A stretch of 64,000 nt of DNA from Roseomonas populi (GTDB lineage Bacteria; Pseudomonadota; Alphaproteobacteria; Acetobacterales; Acetobacteraceae): assembly GCF_024594815.1 (NCBI RefSeq), contig NZ_JANJOU010000020.1:62001-126000 (forward strand), written 5' to 3'. The notes beneath the pieces were generated by a model. The model was given only the letters and a program-made list of their open reading frames with translations, made no database searches and had not been told where the DNA came from. Of the stretch, positions 8,334 through 18,234 are shown in pieces. The translations under genes were made by a program, and so were the position numbers. Every line of letters starts with the position of its first letter. Position 1 is the first letter of the stretch.

Positions 8334-9926
8334 CTACCCCTCCCGCCTCACGTTCAGCGGCACGGTCATTCCCCGCCGCTCCACCTTCAGCCCCCGGCGG
8401 TAGGCGCTGTCCAGGAAGTACTGCCCCAGCGGCACGAAGGGCACGTCCTGGAAGAAGCGCGCCTGGATGGCCCGGCCGACGCGCTTCTGCGCCTCCAGGT
8501 CCGGCGCCTCCAGCCACTCGTCCCTCAGCGCCTCCAGCCCCGGGCTGCTGGGCCAGCCGAACCAGGCGTCCTGCCCGTTCCCGCGCAGAAGGGGGTGGCC
8601 GCCGGGATTGGTCAGGTCCTCGCCCCCGAAGGCCACGTAGACGGCGTTCCATCCGCCCTGCGCCGGCGGCTCCTTCTTCGCCCGCCGCGCCAGCATCGTG
8701 CCCCAGTCGGTGGTCGCCACCTCCACGTCCAGGCCCATGCGCTTCATCGCGTCCGCGCAGATCAGCGTGCCCGCGTTGTTGTTCACCTGGTCGCCGGGAT
8801 TGAGCACGACGACCTTCGCCCCGAGCTTGCCCGCCGCCTGCAGCGCGGCCCGTGCTGCCGCCAAATCGCGCGGCCCCGTCACGGCGGAAAGCCCCTCGTC
8901 GGAGGCCAAGGCTGAACCCGGAGGGAAAGGGCCCATCCCGTCGCGGAAGCGGCTGCGGTCGTCGCCCATGATGGCGGACATCACATCCGTCTGGCTGATC
9001 GCCATCAGCAGGGCGCGGCGCACGGCCGGGTCGTCGAAAGGCGGGTGCAGGTGGTTCGGGCGCAGCATGGCCACCGTGCCCTGCGTCTCCACCCGGTCCA
9101 CCACCACGTCGCGGCGGCGGGAGATGAGCGGGCGCAGGTCCGGCGCCATCCGCTCCCACCAATCCACCTCGCCCGCCTGCAGCGCGGCACCGATGGTGGA
9201 GGGGTCGCCGATCATCTGCCACTCCATCCGCTCGAAATGCGCGAGCTTCGGCCCGGATGTCACCGCCACCGGCCCTCCCGGCGCGGGGGAGTAGCGGTCG
9301 TAGCGCCGGTACACCGCCAGCGATCCCGCGCGCCTCTCCTCCGCCACGAAGCGATAGGGCCCGGAGCCGACGATCTCCGTCAGCGGCGCCGTGGCCGGCA
9401 GGTTGGCGAATCGCTCCGGCATAATGAAGCAGGGGTAGGAGGAGGACTTGCCCAGCGCGTCCAGCATCACCCCGAAGGGCCGGCGCAGGCGGAGGACGAA
9501 TCGCCGGTCGTCCAGCGCCTCGATCGCGTCCAGCCGCGCCGCCAGGGTCTGCCCATGCGTGTCCCTGATCATCCAGCGACGGATGGAGGCCACGGCATCC
9601 GCGGCGCGGATCCGCTCCCCGTCATGGAAGGTCGGGCCCTCGCGCAGGGTGAAGGTCCAGCGCTTCCCGTCATCCTCCACCGCGTGCCCTTCGGCGAGCT
9701 GCGGCTGCGGGCGGAAGGCGTCGTCCAGCCCGTAGAGCGTGTCCCAGCAGAGATGCGCGTGATTCCGCACGGCGTAGGAGGTGGTGGCGAGCGGATCGAG
9801 GCTCGTCACGTCGGCCTGAGGCACGAAGCGCAGCACATGCGCCCGCTCCCCCTGCGCGATGGCCGGGGCTCCCCGGATCAGAGCGGCGGTAGCGGCGGTG
9901 CCCAGCAGGGCGCGGCGAGCGATCAT
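8334..9926 (-). CDS. ABC transporter peptide-type substrate-binding protein (SBP_bac_5)
   Basis: A family 5 extracellular binding protein (DppA/OppA/NikA type), 530 residues. Signal peptide MIARRALLGTAATAALIRGAPAIAQ, then hallmark segments LDPLATTSYAVRNHAHLCWDTLYG, RWTFTLREGPTFHDGERIRAADA and a C-terminal FVPLGQYFLDSAYRRGL. The frame is open to 10010, but the ATG at 9926 has GAGGA 7 bp upstream and starts exactly at the signal peptide, so it is preferred. Likely ligand is a di- or oligopeptide, given the aminopeptidase just downstream, though other small solutes are possible. No ABC permease or ATPase gene is linked. Confidence 0.88.
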   Translation of the reverse strand: MIARRALLGTAATAALIRGAPAIAQGERAHVLRFVPQADVTSLDPLATTSYAVRNHAHLCWDTLYGLDDAFRPQPQLAEGHAVEDDGKRWTFTLREGPTFHDGERIRAADAVASIRRWMIRDTHGQTLAARLDAIEALDDRRFVLRLRRPFGVMLDALGKSSSYPCFIMPERFANLPATAPLTEIVGSGPYRFVAEERRAGSLAVYRRYDRYSPAPGGPVAVTSGPKLAHFERMEWQMIGDPSTIGAALQAGEVDWWERMAPDLRPLISRRRDVVVDRVETQGTVAMLRPNHLHPPFDDPAVRRALLMAISQTDVMSAIMGDDRSRFRDGMGPFPPGSALASDEGLSAVTGPRDLAAARAALQAAGKLGAKVVVLNPGDQVNNNAGTLICADAMKRMGLDVEVATTDWGTMLARRAKKEPPAQGGWNAVYVAFGGEDLTNPGGHPLLRGNGQDAWFGWPSSPGLEALRDEWLEAPDLEAQKRVGRAIQARFFQDVPFVPLGQYFLDSAYRRGLKVERRGMTVPLNVRREG

Positions 9927-10006
9927 CGGGCGGTCCTCGTCCATCAGCGCCGCGTAGCCTCGCATGGCGGCGCCCCTGCCTTCCAGCCGGGGCGCCGCTG
10001 GGCGGA

Positions 10007-10432
10007 TCACGCCTCCAGCGTTGCGTCTAGCGTGATCTCGGCCTTCAGCACCTTGGAGACGGGGCAGTTGGCCTTCGCCTTGGCGGCCAGGTCCTGGAAG
10101 GTGGCGTCGTCCGTGCCCGGTACCTTCGCCTTCAGGGTCAGGTGGATCTTGGTGATCTCCCAGCCCTCACCCACCTTGTCGAAGGTGACATCCGCCTTCG
10201 TATCCATCCTCTCAGCCGTCAGCCCCGCGCCGCCGAGCACGGCGGAGAGCGCCATGGTGAAGCACCCGGCATGAGCCGCGCCGATCAGCTCCTCGGGGTT
10301 GGTGCCCTTCACGTCCCCGAAGCGCATGGCGTAGCCATAGGGGTGGGCGTTCATCGCCCCGCTCTCGGTGGAGATGGTGCCGCGGCCATCCTTGAACCCG
10401 CCCTGCCAGCTGGCGGAAGCGCTTCTCTTCAT
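10007..10432 (-). CDS. OsmC-family peroxiredoxin
   Basis: A 141-residue OsmC-type hydroperoxide reductase. The two redox cysteines lie in AAHAGCFTMALSAVL (peroxidatic) and KANCPVSKVLKAEI (resolving), and NPEELIGAAHAGC is the family signature. The ATG at 10432 is preceded by AGGAG with 7-bp spacing; the upstream in-frame extension is rejected. Known members reduce organic hydroperoxides in osmotic or oxidative stress. It is divergently transcribed from a GNAT gene across 55 bp, which must contain both promoters; no OhrR-type regulator is present. The OsmC rather than Ohr subgroup is favoured by the FGDVKGTNPEEL segment. Confidence 0.9.
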   Translation of the reverse strand: MKRSASASWQGGFKDGRGTISTESGAMNAHPYGYAMRFGDVKGTNPEELIGAAHAGCFTMALSAVLGGAGLTAERMDTKADVTFDKVGEGWEITKIHLTLKAKVPGTDDATFQDLAAKAKANCPVSKVLKAEITLDATLEA

Positions 10433-10487
10433 CGCTCTTCTCCTCTTCGGCGGGCCGGATTCCGGCCGCGCAAGGTCGGAGGATAGG

Positions 10488-10946
10488 ATGGCCACGGGAA
10501 ATCGCTACGGCGTGGACATCCGTTCCGCGCTGCCCGCCGATTCTGCGGATCTCGCTACCCTTCTCGGCGGCACGCCGCGGGCGATGGCGCTGCGGCTGGA
10601 GGCGCTCTCGCGCGATCCGGGGTCCGCCGTACTCGTCGCCACGGGCTGGAACGGCGCGGCGATCGGGGTCATTGCCCTGAACTGGCACCCTACCCTGACC
10701 GCCGACCGCCCCGTGGCCCGCATCGCCGCGCTGGCGGTGGCGGAGGAGGAGCGGCGCAACGGCATCGGCCGCCTCCTCATCAAGGCCGGATCCCAGGCCG
10801 CCCGCACCGCCGGCTGTGACCTCCTGGAGGCAGCGCCGCCGGAAGGCGAGGGGGCGGCGCCCGCCTTCCTCGGCGCCCTTGGCTTCAACCCTGCCGGCCC
10901 CAACCTGGCGCGGCCGCTTCGGAAACGTGCCCAGGAATTGCCCTGA
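10488..10946 (+). CDS. GNAT-family N-acetyltransferase
   Basis: A 152-residue acetyltransferase fold. The acetyl-CoA pyrophosphate-binding motif is RNGIGRLLIKAGSQAA (R-x-x-G-x-G/A type) following the strand RIAALAVAEEER, and the C-terminal LGALGFNPAGPN is the usual final element. GGAGG (10478-10482) lies 5 bp before the ATG at 10488, so the 40-codon upstream extension overlapping osmC is not used. Acceptor substrate unknown. Divergent from the OsmC gene; shared stress regulation is possible but not shown. Confidence 0.82.
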   Translation: MATGNRYGVDIRSALPADSADLATLLGGTPRAMALRLEALSRDPGSAVLVATGWNGAAIGVIALNWHPTLTADRPVARIAALAVAEEERRNGIGRLLIKAGSQAARTAGCDLLEAAPPEGEGAAPAFLGALGFNPAGPNLARPLRKRAQELP

Positions 10947-11010
10947 TTCCGCCGCGCATCGCATCCTTTCATAGGGCGTTCTTGAGGCGACAAGACGGGA
11001 GACCACCCCG

Positions 11011-11733
11011 ATGCGCTACACCCTGATCCCGGCGGCGGCCCTGCTGCTTGGCCTCGCCAACCCTGCTTCCGCCGCCCCCGGCTTCGCGACCGGCAGCGTA
11101 AACCTCCGCGCCGGCCCTGGCACGAGCTACCCGAAGGTGGTGGTGGTGCCGGCCGGCGCCGGGGTGGAGATTTTCGGCTGCCTGGCGGGCTACAGCTGGT
11201 GCGACGTCGGCTTCGGCGGCGTGCGGGGCTGGGTCTCCTCCAGCTATCTGCAATACACCTACGAGGCGCGCCGCGTGCCTCTGCCGCGCTACGCCCCGCA
11301 GAGCGGCGTGCCGATCGTCACCTTCAGCTTCGGCGACTACTGGCGGGACAACTACCGCGGCCGGTCCTGGTACGCCGAGCGCGACCGCTGGGGTGGCCCG
11401 CCGCCGCGCGCCGCCTATGCCCCGCCGGGCCCGGGCTGGCGCCCCGGTCCTCCCGGCCAGGACTGGCGGGAGCGCGAGGCCCGGCAGGACTGGCAGGACC
11501 ACCGGCGCGAGAACCGGCAGGACGTGCAGCGGGAGCGCCGGGAGAACCGCCAGGATTGGCAGGAATTCCGCCGCGACCAGGCGCAGGACCGCCGCGAGGA
11601 TCGCCGCGACCAGATCCAGGACCGTCGGGAGCAGGTCCAGGATCGGCGGGAGGAGCGCCGTGACCAGATCCAGGAACGGCGGGAGGAGCGGCGCGACGAT
11701 CGGCGCGACGATCGCCCTGGCCGGCCTAACTGA
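11011..11733 (+). CDS. Secreted SH3-domain protein with charged repeat tail
   Basis: A 240-residue exported protein in three parts. Residues 1-22 are a signal peptide. Residues 24-81 are a bacterial SH3 (SH3b) domain: TGSVNLRAGPGTSYPKV, a Cys pair in FGCLAGYSWCDVGF, and GVRGWVSSSYLQ. Residues 82-150 are Pro/Tyr/Trp-rich. Residues 151-236 consist almost only of Arg, Asp, Glu and Gln arranged in 11-residue (RREERRDQIQE type) and 7-residue (RREQVQD type) repeats that should form a long polar helix. SH3b domains often bind cell-wall peptides, so a periplasmic, wall-associated role is plausible. The specific function is unknown. Confidence 0.88.
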   Translation: MRYTLIPAAALLLGLANPASAAPGFATGSVNLRAGPGTSYPKVVVVPAGAGVEIFGCLAGYSWCDVGFGGVRGWVSSSYLQYTYEARRVPLPRYAPQSGVPIVTFSFGDYWRDNYRGRSWYAERDRWGGPPPRAAYAPPGPGWRPGPPGQDWREREARQDWQDHRRENRQDVQRERRENRQDWQEFRRDQAQDRREDRRDQIQDRREQVQDRREERRDQIQERREERRDDRRDDRPGRPN

Positions 11734-11772
11734 GCGGTGCCTGGCCTGGGCCGGTAATGCTTGCTGAGTGGG

Positions 11773-11796
11773 GGAGGGGCAGCGGGCTGCCCCTTC
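11773..11796. terminator. Bidirectional terminator-like hairpin
   Basis: Perfect 9-bp inverted repeat AGGGGCAGC (11775-11783) / GCTGCCCCT (11786-11794) with a 2-bp centre, extendable by a G-T and a G-C pair. It lies between the convergent SH3-protein and LysE genes. T-runs are short, as is common in GC-rich genomes, so factor-independent termination is probable but unproven. Confidence 0.55.
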
Positions 11797-11797
11797 C

Positions 11798-12373
11798 TCA
11801 CCGGAGCAGCGGCCCGACCACGAGAACCACGGCGAAGGCGCCGACCACCGCCGCGCCGAGCCGGGGCACCAGCCCACGCCGCCCGGCCGCCCCGGCGGCA
11901 TGGCCCAGCGCGGCCCCGATTCCGATCCAGCCCACCGCCACCGAGACAAGCATCACCAGGAAGGCCAGGAAGTAGGCAGGCCAGCCCGGCGCGCCGAAGG
12001 GTATGACGCCCAGTGCGAAGACCAGGGCCTTGGGGTTCAGCAGGGTGGTCAGGAAGACTTGCCGCGGCATCACGGGCGCCACTGAAAGGTCCACCGCCCC
12101 TCGCTGCCACAGCCGCACCGCGAGCCAGATGAGATAGGCGCCCACCACCAGCCGCAGCCCCAGCGCCACGGCCGGGACGCCTGCGATCAGCGGCCCCAGC
12201 ACCAGCCCCACCGCCAGGATGGTGATCGAGTAGCCCGCCGCCTCCGCAGGAACCAGCGGCAGGGCGCGGCGGAAGCCCACCGTACCGCCGCCGGTGGCCA
12301 GGAGCGTGTTGGTGGGCCCCGGCGTGCCGAGGATGAGCAGCACGGTCAGGGCGAAGAGGATCGGGTCCTGCAT
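11798..12373 (-). CDS. LysE-family exporter 1
   Basis: A 191-residue inner-membrane protein with about six hydrophobic segments and the family hallmark near the N-terminus, LTVLLILGTPGPTNTLLATGG, matching the LysE/RhtB PGP-N pattern; the mid-protein TTLLNPKALVFALG is the second signature. Members export amino acids or related metabolites. The ATG at 12373 starts directly before the first membrane helix, so the 19 upstream in-frame codons are not used. Substrate unknown. It converges with the SH3-protein gene. Confidence 0.88.
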   Translation of the reverse strand: MQDPILFALTVLLILGTPGPTNTLLATGGGTVGFRRALPLVPAEAAGYSITILAVGLVLGPLIAGVPAVALGLRLVVGAYLIWLAVRLWQRGAVDLSVAPVMPRQVFLTTLLNPKALVFALGVIPFGAPGWPAYFLAFLVMLVSVAVGWIGIGAALGHAAGAAGRRGLVPRLGAAVVGAFAVVLVVGPLLR

Positions 12374-12477
12374 GGGCGTTCCGGGAGGGGTGGCGGCGCC
12401 TTCGTAGCCTCTCTCCGGCGTGCCGGCCAAGCCGCCCGGCCCTTCACCCCGCCGCTTCCCGTTCCCATATCCTGGTC

Positions 12478-12840
12478 GTGTCCCGCCGCCACGAAAGGCG
12501 TGCCGCCCGCCAGGAGCGCCCGACCGCGGCGCCGGCGGAGGAGGCGCCCTGTCCCCTCTGCCTGCGCCCCATCCCGCCCGGCGCCCGCGCCAGCCGCCAC
12601 CACCTGGTGCCGCGGCTGAAGGGCGGTACCCACCAGGGCACGGTCCTGCTGCACCATATCTGCCATCAGGCCATCCACGCCCGCTTCACCGAGGCGGAGC
12701 TGGCCCGGGACCTGACGGATCCCTCCGCCCTGCGGTCCGAGCCGCGGATGGCGGGCTTCCTGGCCTGGGTGGCGGGCAAGCCCCCGGACTTCCACGCCCC
12801 CACCCGCGCGGCGAGGGACCGGACGCCGAAGTGGCGCTGA
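12478..12840 (+). CDS. Small HNH-type zinc-finger nuclease domain protein
   Basis: A 120-residue protein with the marks of an HNH endonuclease domain: a zinc-binding CPLCLRPIP knuckle at about residues 25-33, the catalytic His pair in SRHHLVPRLKGG, and LHHICHQAIHARF, the third His region with a Cys before it. The start is GTG (12478). Similar short HNH proteins are frequent in proteobacterial chromosomes outside restriction systems, and their targets are not established. No methylase or other defence gene is adjacent, so a restriction role is not supported. It lies 126 bp upstream of ettA, in the same direction. Confidence 0.75.
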   Translation: MSRRHERRAARQERPTAAPAEEAPCPLCLRPIPPGARASRHHLVPRLKGGTHQGTVLLHHICHQAIHARFTEAELARDLTDPSALRSEPRMAGFLAWVAGKPPDFHAPTRAARDRTPKWR

Positions 12841-12966
12841 CGCCGCCGGCCCAACCCCTTCCGTAGCACTTGCCCCGTATCCTTGCCCTATAACCCTTGC
12901 CTTGGCGCGCCGGGGTGCCCCCGCTAATAACCCCGCGCCGCAGCACGCCTCCCGGAGCCCCCCGAA

Positions 12967-14646
<1,680 letters not shown>

Positions 14647-14702
14647 GCGCCGCGGGACCCGGCCGGGGGCAGCCCGCGCTGCGCCTGGCCAGGAGCCGCG
14701 TC

Positions 14703-15194
14703 GTGAGGACGGAGCGGCTCACCCTTCTGCCCGTGGGGAAGGAGAACCTGCCGGACCTCGTTCGCCTGAAGGGCGACGAGGAGGCCTTCGGCCTCATGCT
14801 CCACGGCGTGCGCACGGCCGAGCGCACGGCGGAGGAGCTGGAGGACGACATCGACTTCTGGGAGGTCCGGGGCTACGGCACCTGGGCCGTCCACCGCAGC
14901 GAGGACGGCGAGTTCCTCGGCATCACCGGGCTGATGGAGCGCCCGGACGGGCGCGGCGTCGCCCTGCGCTACGCCCTGTGGCCGCATTTCCGGGGCAAGG
15001 GCTACGCGCGGGAGGCGGCGAAGGCGGCGCTGGAGTTCGGCCATGCCTCCGGGCTGCGCCGCATCATCGGCATCGTGCGGGAGACCAACCACTCATCCCG
15101 CGCGGTGATGGCCGATATCGGCATGGCCGAGGCCGGCGAGTTCCAGCACCAGGGGCACCGGATGATCGTGTTCGAGAGCCTTACCGCCGCCTGA
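14703..15194 (+). CDS. GNAT-family N-acetyltransferase (RimJ/RimL-like)
   Basis: A 163-residue acetyltransferase of the ribosomal-protein-acetylase type: it begins with MRTERLTLLPV, has the acetyl-CoA loop HFRGKGYAREAAKAALEFG, then RRIIGIVRETNHSSRAVMADIGM, the usual C-terminal half. The GTG at 14703 has AGGAG (14691-14695) with 7-bp spacing. An alternative GTG at 14643 overlaps the ettA stop (GTGA) but lacks a ribosome-binding site. It follows ettA closely and may be cotranscribed. Acceptor unknown. Confidence 0.85.
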   Translation: MRTERLTLLPVGKENLPDLVRLKGDEEAFGLMLHGVRTAERTAEELEDDIDFWEVRGYGTWAVHRSEDGEFLGITGLMERPDGRGVALRYALWPHFRGKGYAREAAKAALEFGHASGLRRIIGIVRETNHSSRAVMADIGMAEAGEFQHQGHRMIVFESLTAA

Positions 15195-15282
15195 TCCAGA
15201 GGGTGATGAACATGACAGCGATCATGATCATCACCCCGGTGCGGTTCTCGGCAATCCACTGCAGCGCGCGCTCGATGGGCAT
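15181..15282 (-). CDS. Possible 33-residue single-helix membrane peptide
   Basis: A short reading frame (ATG at 15282) encodes a peptide with an acidic/polar N-terminus, one hydrophobic stretch of about 16 residues (VMIMIAVMFITLWI) and a basic end RRR, the classic design of a small bitopic membrane protein with its C-terminus in the cytoplasm. Its end overlaps the last 14 bp of the convergent GNAT gene. No convincing Shine-Dalgarno is visible. It is included because the composition is unlike a shadow of GC-rich coding sequence; it may be chance. Confidence 0.3.
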   Translation of the reverse strand: MPIERALQWIAENRTGVMIMIAVMFITLWIRRR

Positions 15283-15375
15283 GGGGCGCTGTAGCGTCGG
15301 GCCGATCCCCCGCGCAACCGTTGATCCCGCCCCGCCGCCGCCGCATCCTCGCCGCGACAGCGAAGGATCCGCGCC

Positions 15376-16554
15376 ATGCCGACCATCCCCGAGATCGAAT
15401 CTCTCCGCGAGGAGATGACGGCATGGCGCCGCGATTTTCACGCCCATCCCGAGATCGGCTACGAGGAGGTCCGCACCTCCGGCATCGTCGCGGAGAAGCT
15501 GGAATCCTGGGGCATCGAGGTCCATCGCGGCCTCGGCAAGACCGGGGTGGTGGGCGTGCTGCGCGGCAAGCGCCCGGGCAACCGCGCCATCGGCCTGCGC
15601 GCCGACATGGACGCCCTGCCCATGCCGGAGCTGAACGACTTCGCCCACCGCAGCACCAACCCAAACGCCATGCACGCCTGCGGGCATGACGGCCACACCA
15701 CCATGCTGCTCGGCGCGGCGAAGCACCTGGCGGCCACGCGGGACTTCCCGGGCACCGTCCACTTCATCTTCCAGCCCGCCGAGGAAGGGCTGACCGGCGC
15801 CCTCTCCATGGTGAAGGACGGCCTGTTCACCCGCTTCCCCAGCGACACCGTCTACGGCCTGCACAACCACCCCAGCATGCCGCTGGGCATGGTCGCCGTC
15901 CGCCCCGGCACGGTGCTGGCGGCGGTGGACTACTTCGTCATCCGCCTGATCGGGCGCAGCAGCCACGGGGCAGAGCCCCAGAACGGGCTGGATCCGCTGC
16001 CCTGCGCCGTGCAGATCTACAACGCCCTCCAGACCCTCGTCTCACGCCGCACCTCCCCGCACGACACGGCGGTGGTCAGCGTCGGCCAGTTCCATGCCGG
16101 CACCTCGGACATCGTGCTGCCGGAGGTGGTGGAGATGCGCGGCACCATCCGTACCCTGCTGCCGGAGACGCATGACCGCCTGGCCGCGCTGTTCCGGGAG
16201 ATGGTGGAGAACACCGCCAAGGCCCACGGCGTGCGGCTGGAGCTGGAGCACAACTACTCCTACCCGCCCACCATCAACACGCCCGCCCAGGCGGCACTGG
16301 CGGCGGAGGCCGTGGCCGACGTGGTGGGGGCGGAGAGCATCAAGGCGGACCTGCCCTCGCTCACGGCCGGGGAGGACTTCGCCTACATGCTGCACGAGGC
16401 GCCGGGCGCCTTCATCCTGCTTGGCCAGGCCGGGGCGGACGAGCACACCAGCACCCCGGTGCACAACGGCCGCTACGACTTCAACGACGACCTGCTGCCG
16501 ATCGGCGCCAGCACCCTGGTGCGTCTGGTCCAGAGGGAGCTGGCGGCGGGCTAG
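15376..16554 (+). CDS. M20-family amidohydrolase (hippurate hydrolase-like)
   Basis: A 392-residue metal-dependent amidohydrolase of the M20D group (HipO, IAA-amino acid hydrolase, N-acyl-amino acid deacetylase). Conserved elements: FHAHPEIGYEE, the first metal motif GLRADMDALPM, the Cys/His motif MHACGHDGHTTMLLGAA, IFQPAEEG with the general-base Glu, and GLHNHPSMPLG. The dimerisation domain follows, and the C-terminal TAGEDFAYMLHEAPGAF carries the last metal-site Glu. No signal peptide, so cytoplasmic cleavage of an N-acyl amino acid. Substrate not determinable. The neighbouring genes are not functionally linked. Confidence 0.93.
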   Translation: MPTIPEIESLREEMTAWRRDFHAHPEIGYEEVRTSGIVAEKLESWGIEVHRGLGKTGVVGVLRGKRPGNRAIGLRADMDALPMPELNDFAHRSTNPNAMHACGHDGHTTMLLGAAKHLAATRDFPGTVHFIFQPAEEGLTGALSMVKDGLFTRFPSDTVYGLHNHPSMPLGMVAVRPGTVLAAVDYFVIRLIGRSSHGAEPQNGLDPLPCAVQIYNALQTLVSRRTSPHDTAVVSVGQFHAGTSDIVLPEVVEMRGTIRTLLPETHDRLAALFREMVENTAKAHGVRLELEHNYSYPPTINTPAQAALAAEAVADVVGAESIKADLPSLTAGEDFAYMLHEAPGAFILLGQAGADEHTSTPVHNGRYDFNDDLLPIGASTLVRLVQRELAAG

Positions 16555-16578
16555 CCCGCCCGCCGGCCCCCGCTTGGC

Positions 16579-17205
16579 TCAGCGCCCCTCGCGCGAGGAG
16601 AGCTGGGACACCTGCTGGCGCATGGCGTCCAGCAGGGCCGAGACCCGGCCGCCGTTGCGGCCGATGACGGAGGCGTACTCGCTGCGGGTGGTCAGCCGCA
16701 GCGAGGTGCCCTCGGCGATCAGGTCCACGATCCGGGGCTGGCCGCCCACCTCGCTCACGCGCCAGTCCAGCGAGACCGGCGCGGCATTCGGCCGCTCCAC
16801 CACCGTGTTCACCAGCGCGTCATCCTCCGTGCGCTGCTGGCTGCGGCCCAGGGAGAAGCGCACCCCCTGGTATTCGCCGAACCGGGCGGAGAGGTTGCGG
16901 ATCAGCACCTCCTCGAACAGCCGCATGTACTGGGTCTGCTCGTCCGGGGTGGCCTGGCGCAGGTAGCGGCCGAGGATGAAGCGGCCCACGCCGTCCACGT
17001 CCACCGCGCGGCGGAGGATGGCCGCGACCTGCTCCCGCCGCTGGGCGACGGCGCCGCGGCCGTTGATGGCGGCCACCAGCTCCTGCCCAGTGGCCTGGAT
17101 GAAGGCCGCCGCGCGGGCCGTGTCCACCGGCTGGGCGAAAGCGGGGAAGGCCCGCGCCACCACAAGCGCGGTGCCGGCGGCGAGGAGGGTGCGTCGTGCG
17201 ATCAT
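16579..17205 (-). CDS. mlaC: Phospholipid-binding protein MlaC
   Basis: A 208-residue periplasmic protein of the Tol-Tol/MlaC (Ttg2D) family. Signal peptide MIARRTLLAAGTALVVARAFPAFA, then the family features GRFILGRYLRQATPDEQTQYMRLFEEVLIRN and DWRVSEVGGQPRIVDLIAEG, and a C-terminal helix with SALLDAMRQQVSQL. MlaC shuttles phospholipids between the outer-membrane MlaA complex and the inner-membrane MlaFEDB transporter. The gene follows mlaA in the same direction 138 bp downstream. The mlaFED genes are not in this window. The start at 17205 begins exactly at the signal; a longer reading from 17250 is less likely. Confidence 0.92.
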   Translation of the reverse strand: MIARRTLLAAGTALVVARAFPAFAQPVDTARAAAFIQATGQELVAAINGRGAVAQRREQVAAILRRAVDVDGVGRFILGRYLRQATPDEQTQYMRLFEEVLIRNLSARFGEYQGVRFSLGRSQQRTEDDALVNTVVERPNAAPVSLDWRVSEVGGQPRIVDLIAEGTSLRLTTRSEYASVIGRNGGRVSALLDAMRQQVSQLSSREGR

Positions 17206-17343
17206 CTCGTCCGAGGTCTCGTTCTGCTGTGCGGCACGGGCCCGCCCCATGGGGTGGCCCGTGTGCAGGTGGTTCAGTGGCGTCGCCGCCTCAACGCCCC
17301 CTGAACGCCAGGGGGCGGCTTCCGTTCCCTCGCGCGTGGCGCC

Positions 17344-18165
17344 TCAGGGCTGGGGAGAGCGCGCCGTGGTGTCCGGGAGGCCCGTTCCGAGCCCCTGCGG
17401 CGCCGCGGGGGTGGCGGCCGGGGTGTTGGCGATCTCCCGCGCGCGCTGCTGGCGATAGGCGCTGCGGAGCGTGGCATAGGGGTCCAGGCTGGTGCGCTGC
17501 ACGTCGTCCAGCACGTCCAGCAGGCCTTCGCGCGTGCTCACCACCGTTGCCCCGGCGCGGCTGTAATTGGCGATGTCCATCGCGTCCGGGTGGCCGAAGG
17601 TGAGCCAGGTGAAGGGATCGGCCGCGATCCCGACGCCGAAGCCAACCAGGTCGCGCGGGTTGCTCGGGCCGAGGATGGGGATGAAGAGGTAGGGCCCTTC
17701 CTCCACCCCGGCCACCGCGAAGGTCTGGCCGAAATCCTCGGTGTGCGGCGGCAGGCCGAGCTCCTTCGCCACGTCGATGAAGCCGGCGACGCCGAGGGTG
17801 GAGTTCAGCAGGAAGCGCCCGAGCGTCTCCCCGAAGCGCTGCGTCTCTCCCTGAAGGGCGTCGTTCATCGCCACCACGGGGCTGCGGACGTTGCTCAGGA
17901 AGTTGGAGATGCCGGTGCGGACGGGCTGCGGCAGCACGGCGCGGTAGCCCACAGCCACCGGGCGCAGCACGGCCGTATCGATCGCCTGATGCACGTCGTA
18001 CATGGCCCGGTTCCAGGGCTCGATCGGGTCGTTGGTGGCGCGGAACTCCTCCATCGCCTCGCGGTCGTCGGCCGGCGGGGGCGTGGCGCAGCCGGACAGG
18101 GCGGCGCCGGTCAGGACCAGGGCGAGAGCGGCCGGTGCGAGGCGGGGCAGGGAGGAGAGACGCAT
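17344..18165 (-). CDS. mlaA: Outer-membrane lipoprotein MlaA (VacJ)
   Basis: A 273-residue lipoprotein: lipobox LSGC with Cys at about residue 26, then the MlaA core DPIEPWNRAMYDVHQAIDTAVLRPVAVGY, NFLSNVRSPVVAMNDALQG, and LNSTLGVAGFIDVAKELGLP with the following TEDFGQTFAVAGVEEGPYL. MlaA forms a ring in the outer membrane that removes phospholipids from the outer leaflet and passes them to MlaC, encoded next. The C-terminal 45 residues are Ala/Pro-rich and probably disordered. Divergent from metF; the shared 150-bp region contains a palindrome. Confidence 0.95.
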   Translation of the reverse strand: MRLSSLPRLAPAALALVLTGAALSGCATPPPADDREAMEEFRATNDPIEPWNRAMYDVHQAIDTAVLRPVAVGYRAVLPQPVRTGISNFLSNVRSPVVAMNDALQGETQRFGETLGRFLLNSTLGVAGFIDVAKELGLPPHTEDFGQTFAVAGVEEGPYLFIPILGPSNPRDLVGFGVGIAADPFTWLTFGHPDAMDIANYSRAGATVVSTREGLLDVLDDVQRTSLDPYATLRSAYRQQRAREIANTPAATPAAPQGLGTGLPDTTARSPQP

Positions 18166-18176
18166 GATTCCAGGGC

Positions 18177-18234
18177 TCGGTTCAGCTTCGACTTAGCACC
18201 TGCGGAAGGGGGAGTGAACTGTTCGGTTCAGTTC
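18177..18234. promoter_or_regulatory. Palindrome and direct repeat in the mlaA-metF divergent region
   Basis: A perfect inverted repeat GAACTG-7-CAGTTC occupies 18216-18234, and the 9-mer TCGGTTCAG occurs twice, at 18177-18185 and 18223-18231 (46 bp apart). The area lies between the divergent mlaA and metF starts, where promoters and operators are expected. No known regulator site or methionine riboswitch was matched. Regulatory role is inference. Confidence 0.35.

Noticed and set aside
12478-12840. Restriction-modification or other defence role for the HNH protein
   Set aside because: No methylase, specificity or toxin partner is adjacent; the neighbours are housekeeping genes.
12841-12966. 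Gene or regulatory RNA between the HNH gene and ettA
   Set aside because: Only 126 bp without a coding frame or clear structure.
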